Shown piece by piece: positions 19,794 through 20,285 of a stretch of DNA of 20,285 nt. Position 1 is the stretch's first letter, and every line of letters starts with the position of its first letter. Both the position numbers and the translations under genes were made by a program. The notes under the pieces were generated by a model. The model was not told the origin of the DNA and searched no databases. It was given only the letters and a program-made list of their open reading frames with translations. Source of the stretch: Lingula anatina (taxonomy: Eukaryota; Brachiopoda; Lingulata; Lingulida; Lingulidae); NCBI RefSeq assembly GCF_001039355.2, contig NW_019775559.1, positions 121,963 to 142,247 on the forward strand. The letters run 5' to 3'.

Positions 19794-20186
19794 ACGTTTC
19801 AGATCTCAAAAGTCCCGTAGTTGCAATCAACTCAAACTGCATATGTTATCTTCTGAAAGGCTGACTGTATTATCGTTGCAGACGATGGACTGCCCCTTTG
19901 GTCATACGTGTGTGGAAAAAGACGTCCAGTGCATCCGGGCACCGTGTCCCAAAGTGTCAGAATGCATTCTTTCTTCACCTGAAGCTGAGACCAGCTCAGA
20001 GACAGGTACATTATGCACTGCTCATTGTTCATTGACACATTGCAGTATAGTAAAGAATTCAATTACGGCATTCACTATGGCTAACCGATAGTGTCTTCAC
20101 AATGCGATTTCTTGTTTTATTCGTAAGTGAAAGAAAATAAAGGCTATTTTTTTCTAATCTTTTAGGAACGGAAGAGCCACCTTCAG
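11300..20186 (+). CDS. Secreted multi-Kunitz, Cys-rich modular protein (5' part of gene, 10 exons visible)
   Basis: The coding exons are 11300-11341, 12197-12304, 13233-13294, 14255-14332, 16686-16822, 17274-17441, 18120-18290, 19524-19669, 19882-20005 and 20166-20186. They total 1057 nt, stay in frame at every junction and all use GT-AG introns. The 352 visible residues comprise a signal peptide, a Tyr-rich linker, a Cys module, three Kunitz domains, a Gly/Pro linker, a second Cys module and an acidic linker. Kunitz (BPTI) domains are small disulfide-bonded folds that usually block serine proteases by inserting a loop into the active site, so the product is probably an extracellular protease inhibitor or matrix protein. 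The gene continues past the right edge, so its full length is unknown. Exons 5-7 and 9 are strong; exons 3, 4 and 10 rest mainly on phase. Confidence 0.75.
11799..11820 (+). repeat. GT microsatellite
   Basis: Eleven GT units in the first intron (11342-12196). No other feature is recognised in that 855-bp intron. Confidence 0.95.
12197..12304 (+). CDS. Exon 2: end of signal peptide and Tyr-rich linker
   Basis: The exon has 36 codons, enters in phase 0 after CTACAG and leaves in phase 0 at CTG/GTATAT. After the signal residues comes a segment rich in Tyr, Pro, Asn and Gly with repeated [13 protein letters not shown]-type spacing, ending R-N-T-C-L. The final Cys is the first of the Cys module completed by exon 3. 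The layout matches exon 8, which ends R-T-C-A. Tyr-rich linkers occur in adhesive and shell or cuticle matrix proteins; that link is only a suggestion. Confidence 0.65.
12305..13232 (+). other. Intron 2, no gene feature
   Basis: 928 bp of AT-rich sequence with a C-rich run at about 13138-13159. No exon in the required phase was found. Confidence 0.5.
13233..13294 (+). CDS. Exon 3: first Cys-rich module
   Basis: It enters in phase 0 after ATTTCAG and reads [13 protein letters not shown], then an aromatic stretch to G-A-R-C. It aligns with the start of exon 9 ([13 protein letters not shown]): same phase, same first residue, same Cys-x5-Cys spacing. The preferred end is AG/GTTACA, phase 2, which joins exon 4 as an Arg codon. 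A better-looking donor, GTAGGT at 13291, gives phase 1, but that join makes a stop codon with exon 6 or 7. Such CxxGTTCV modules are frequent in secreted invertebrate proteins and resemble the N-terminal part of follistatin-type repeats. An unseen extra exon is possible. Confidence 0.5.
13295..14254 (+). other. Intron 3, no gene feature
   Basis: 960 bp. Open frames at 13745-13963 and 13902-14123 are AT-rich, carry no Cys pattern of this family and lack usable splice sites. An additional small exon in this interval cannot be excluded. Confidence 0.45.
14255..14332 (+). CDS. Exon 4: first half of Kunitz domain 1
   Basis: It is a phase 2-2 exon of 78 nt between GTGTTAG and the good donor GTAAGG. 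It reads SATPTKGQC, then [10 protein letters not shown] and PQQFGQ, ending in the first two bases of an Arg codon that exon 5 completes just before YYYN. This supplies the first two Kunitz cysteines. Spacing is unusual: nine residues instead of eight between Cys I and II, and sixteen instead of fifteen between Cys II and III. The residue after Cys II (the P1 inhibitory position) is Pro, so this domain may not inhibit a protease in the standard way. Frame continuity on both sides supports it, but the spacing leaves doubt. Confidence 0.5.
14593..15239. mobile_element. Non-autonomous DNA transposon flanked by TTAA, 647 bp
   Basis: AGCCTAGATTACATTTG at 14593-14609 is repeated perfectly in inverted orientation at 15223-15239. 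TTAA flanks both ends (14589-14592 and 15240-15243). A TTAA duplication is the hallmark of piggyBac-type elements; because the site is palindromic, a TA duplication (Tc1/mariner) cannot be excluded. The interior has no transposase; a 71-codon minus-strand frame at 14815-15030 has no recognisable domain. It sits in the intron that splits Kunitz 1. Confidence 0.7.
15748..15755 (+). promoter_or_regulatory. TATA box inside the transposon
   Basis: TATAAAAG lies in a CpG-rich patch near the middle of the 15266-16497 element, on the same strand as the Kunitz gene. A transcript starting near 15780 would have no long open frame inside the element and could run on to the exon at 16686. Whether it is active cannot be told from sequence. 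Confidence 0.35.
16368..16489 (+). repeat. GGGGGAGTATCGGTGC tandem repeats at the right end of the transposon
   Basis: About five copies of a 16-18 bp unit, some degenerate, interrupted by a spacer containing GATGTAAAGAAG. The reverse complement occurs twice at 15273-15313. The open frame reading through it (repeated GVSVRG) is a by-product of the repeat. Confidence 0.8.
16686..16822 (+). CDS. Exon 5: second half of Kunitz domain 1
   Basis: After CACTTCAG the exon supplies the last base of an Arg codon and then [10 protein letters not shown]. The remaining Kunitz cysteines follow with exact family spacing: seven residues (C to GC), twelve (GGTRNNF...) and three (CESTC). The YYYN and G-C-G-G..NNF motifs are diagnostic. 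It ends with a short S/T-rich tail in phase 1 at TTAG/GTAATC. The in-frame ATG at 16666 lies in the intron and is not a start. Confidence 0.85.
17274..17441 (+). CDS. Exon 6: Kunitz domain 2
   Basis: A phase 1-1 exon of 168 nt from ATTTCAG to GTAAGG encodes a complete Kunitz domain: [39 protein letters not shown] and CQAKC. The six cysteines follow the standard 8-15-7-12-3 spacing. The residue after Cys II, the P1 position, is Tyr followed by Gly, which predicts preference for chymotrypsin-like rather than trypsin-like proteases. Of 52 residues, 42 are identical to Kunitz 3, so the two exons arose by duplication. Being symmetric, the exon could be skipped without shifting the frame. Confidence 0.92.
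17442..18119 (+). other. Intron between Kunitz 2 and 3, G-rich
   Basis: 678 bp. The first 400 bp are rich in G on the plus strand, with an unbroken run of G at about 17812-17821. No exon or transposon end is recognised. It shows no obvious similarity to the preceding intron despite the duplicated exons on either side. Confidence 0.5.
18120..18290 (+). CDS. Exon 7: Kunitz domain 3
   Basis: A phase 1-1 exon of 171 nt from GTTTCAG to GTGAGT. It reads [39 protein letters not shown] and CQAKC, a full Kunitz domain with standard 8-15-7-12-3 spacing. P1 is again Tyr and P1' Gly. It keeps the usual Gly-Pro before Cys II that Kunitz 2 has changed to Gly-Thr. The ATG at 18098, in frame with it, lies in the intron and is not a start. 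It ends A/GTGAGT, and the split codon becomes Ser with exon 8. Confidence 0.92.
18291..19523 (+). other. Intron, no feature recognised
   Basis: 1233 bp of AT-rich sequence. A 67-codon open frame at 18799-19002 has no domain and no phase-compatible splice sites that I trust. Confidence 0.5.
19524..19669 (+). CDS. Exon 8: Gly/Pro/Gln-rich linker leading to second Cys module
   Basis: It enters in phase 1 after TTAATGATAG (a weak pyrimidine tract, though TACTTAAT is a fair branch site) and leaves in phase 0 at GCA/GTAAGG. The roughly 48 residues are low in charge and rich in Gly, Pro, Gln, Phe and Val, with no Cys until the last residues, R-T-C-A. It occupies the same position before a Cys module as exon 2 and ends the same way. 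Probably a flexible spacer. Confidence 0.65.
19760..19791 (+). repeat. AC microsatellite
   Basis: About 16 AC units in the 212-bp intron between exons 8 and 9, about 90 bp before the next acceptor. Confidence 0.95.
19882..20005 (+). CDS. Exon 9: second Cys-rich module and acidic linker
   Basis: It enters in phase 0 after CGTTGCAG and reads [17 protein letters not shown], then [11 protein letters not shown] and an S/E/T-rich tail, leaving in phase 1 at ACAG/GTACAT. With the Cys at the end of exon 8 the spacing is C-x4-C-x5-C-x6-C-x4-C-x5-C. The QCIRAPC core followed by a Cys is familiar to me from secreted invertebrate proteins, often beside Kunitz domains, though I cannot name a family. The first part is homologous to exon 3. 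Confidence 0.8.
20166..20186 (+). CDS. Exon 10: 21-nt micro-exon (linker)
   Basis: CTTTTAG and GTAATA bracket 21 nt that enter and leave in phase 1 and read T-E-E-P-P-S, continuing the acidic, Pro/Ser-rich linker of exon 9. It is short enough to be chance, but sites, phase and composition all agree. The gene must continue beyond 20285. Confidence 0.5.
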
Positions 20187-20285
20187 GTAATATAAATTCA
20201 CTTATGCGTCAATTAATTGCAAATGAATATAGGAATTTATTTTTCGAGCAATTTTTCTTGGGTATGAGAAACTGGTTTTCCTTCA

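Overview
The window is genomic DNA from an animal, most likely a marine invertebrate or invertebrate deuterostome (amphioxus, hemichordate, mollusc or cnidarian; I cannot choose between them). It is AT-rich and gene-poor, with GT-AG introns, dinucleotide microsatellites, several non-autonomous DNA transposons, and one multi-exon gene built from short extracellular modules. No prokaryotic gene, rRNA, tRNA or CRISPR array is visible. One ambiguous base (n) lies at 15294.

Layout. 1-3391: no convincing gene. CpG is strongly depleted here (about 18 CpG in 3.39 kb by eye), which suggests the methylated end of a neighbouring transcription unit such as a long 3' UTR or intron. 3392-3934: a 537-bp Harbinger-like element with 37-bp terminal inverted repeats (TIRs) and TTA target duplications, filled with 31-bp GC-rich repeats. 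4579-6600: a pair of 24-bp inverted repeats 2 kb apart, enclosing five copies of a GTACGGACACTAC motif. 6601-11179: intergenic sequence with a foldback repeat (8621-8770), a three-copy tandem repeat of 151-161 bp (9878-10298) and a hammerhead-core-like motif (10432-10455).

11180 to the right edge: the 5' part of one plus-strand gene. It has a TATA box, a signal-peptide exon and nine further exons whose phases all agree, giving 1057 coding nt (352 codons) before the window ends. The predicted secreted protein reads: signal peptide, Tyr-rich linker, Cys-rich module, Kunitz domain 1 (split by an intron), Kunitz 2, Kunitz 3, Gly/Pro/Gln linker, second Cys-rich module, and a 21-nt micro-exon. The linker plus Cys-module unit occurs twice, with the same phase-0 intron at the same place. 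Kunitz 2 and 3 are each one phase 1-1 exon, the classic arrangement for exon shuffling. The product is probably a secreted multi-headed protease inhibitor or matrix protein.

The intron that splits Kunitz 1 consists of about 80% transposon: a 647-bp element flanked by TTAA, and a 1232-bp element flanked by 10-bp duplications. The second element carries a TATA box in the same orientation as the gene.

All exon calls come from reading splice sites, phase and cysteine patterns by eye. No database search was possible.
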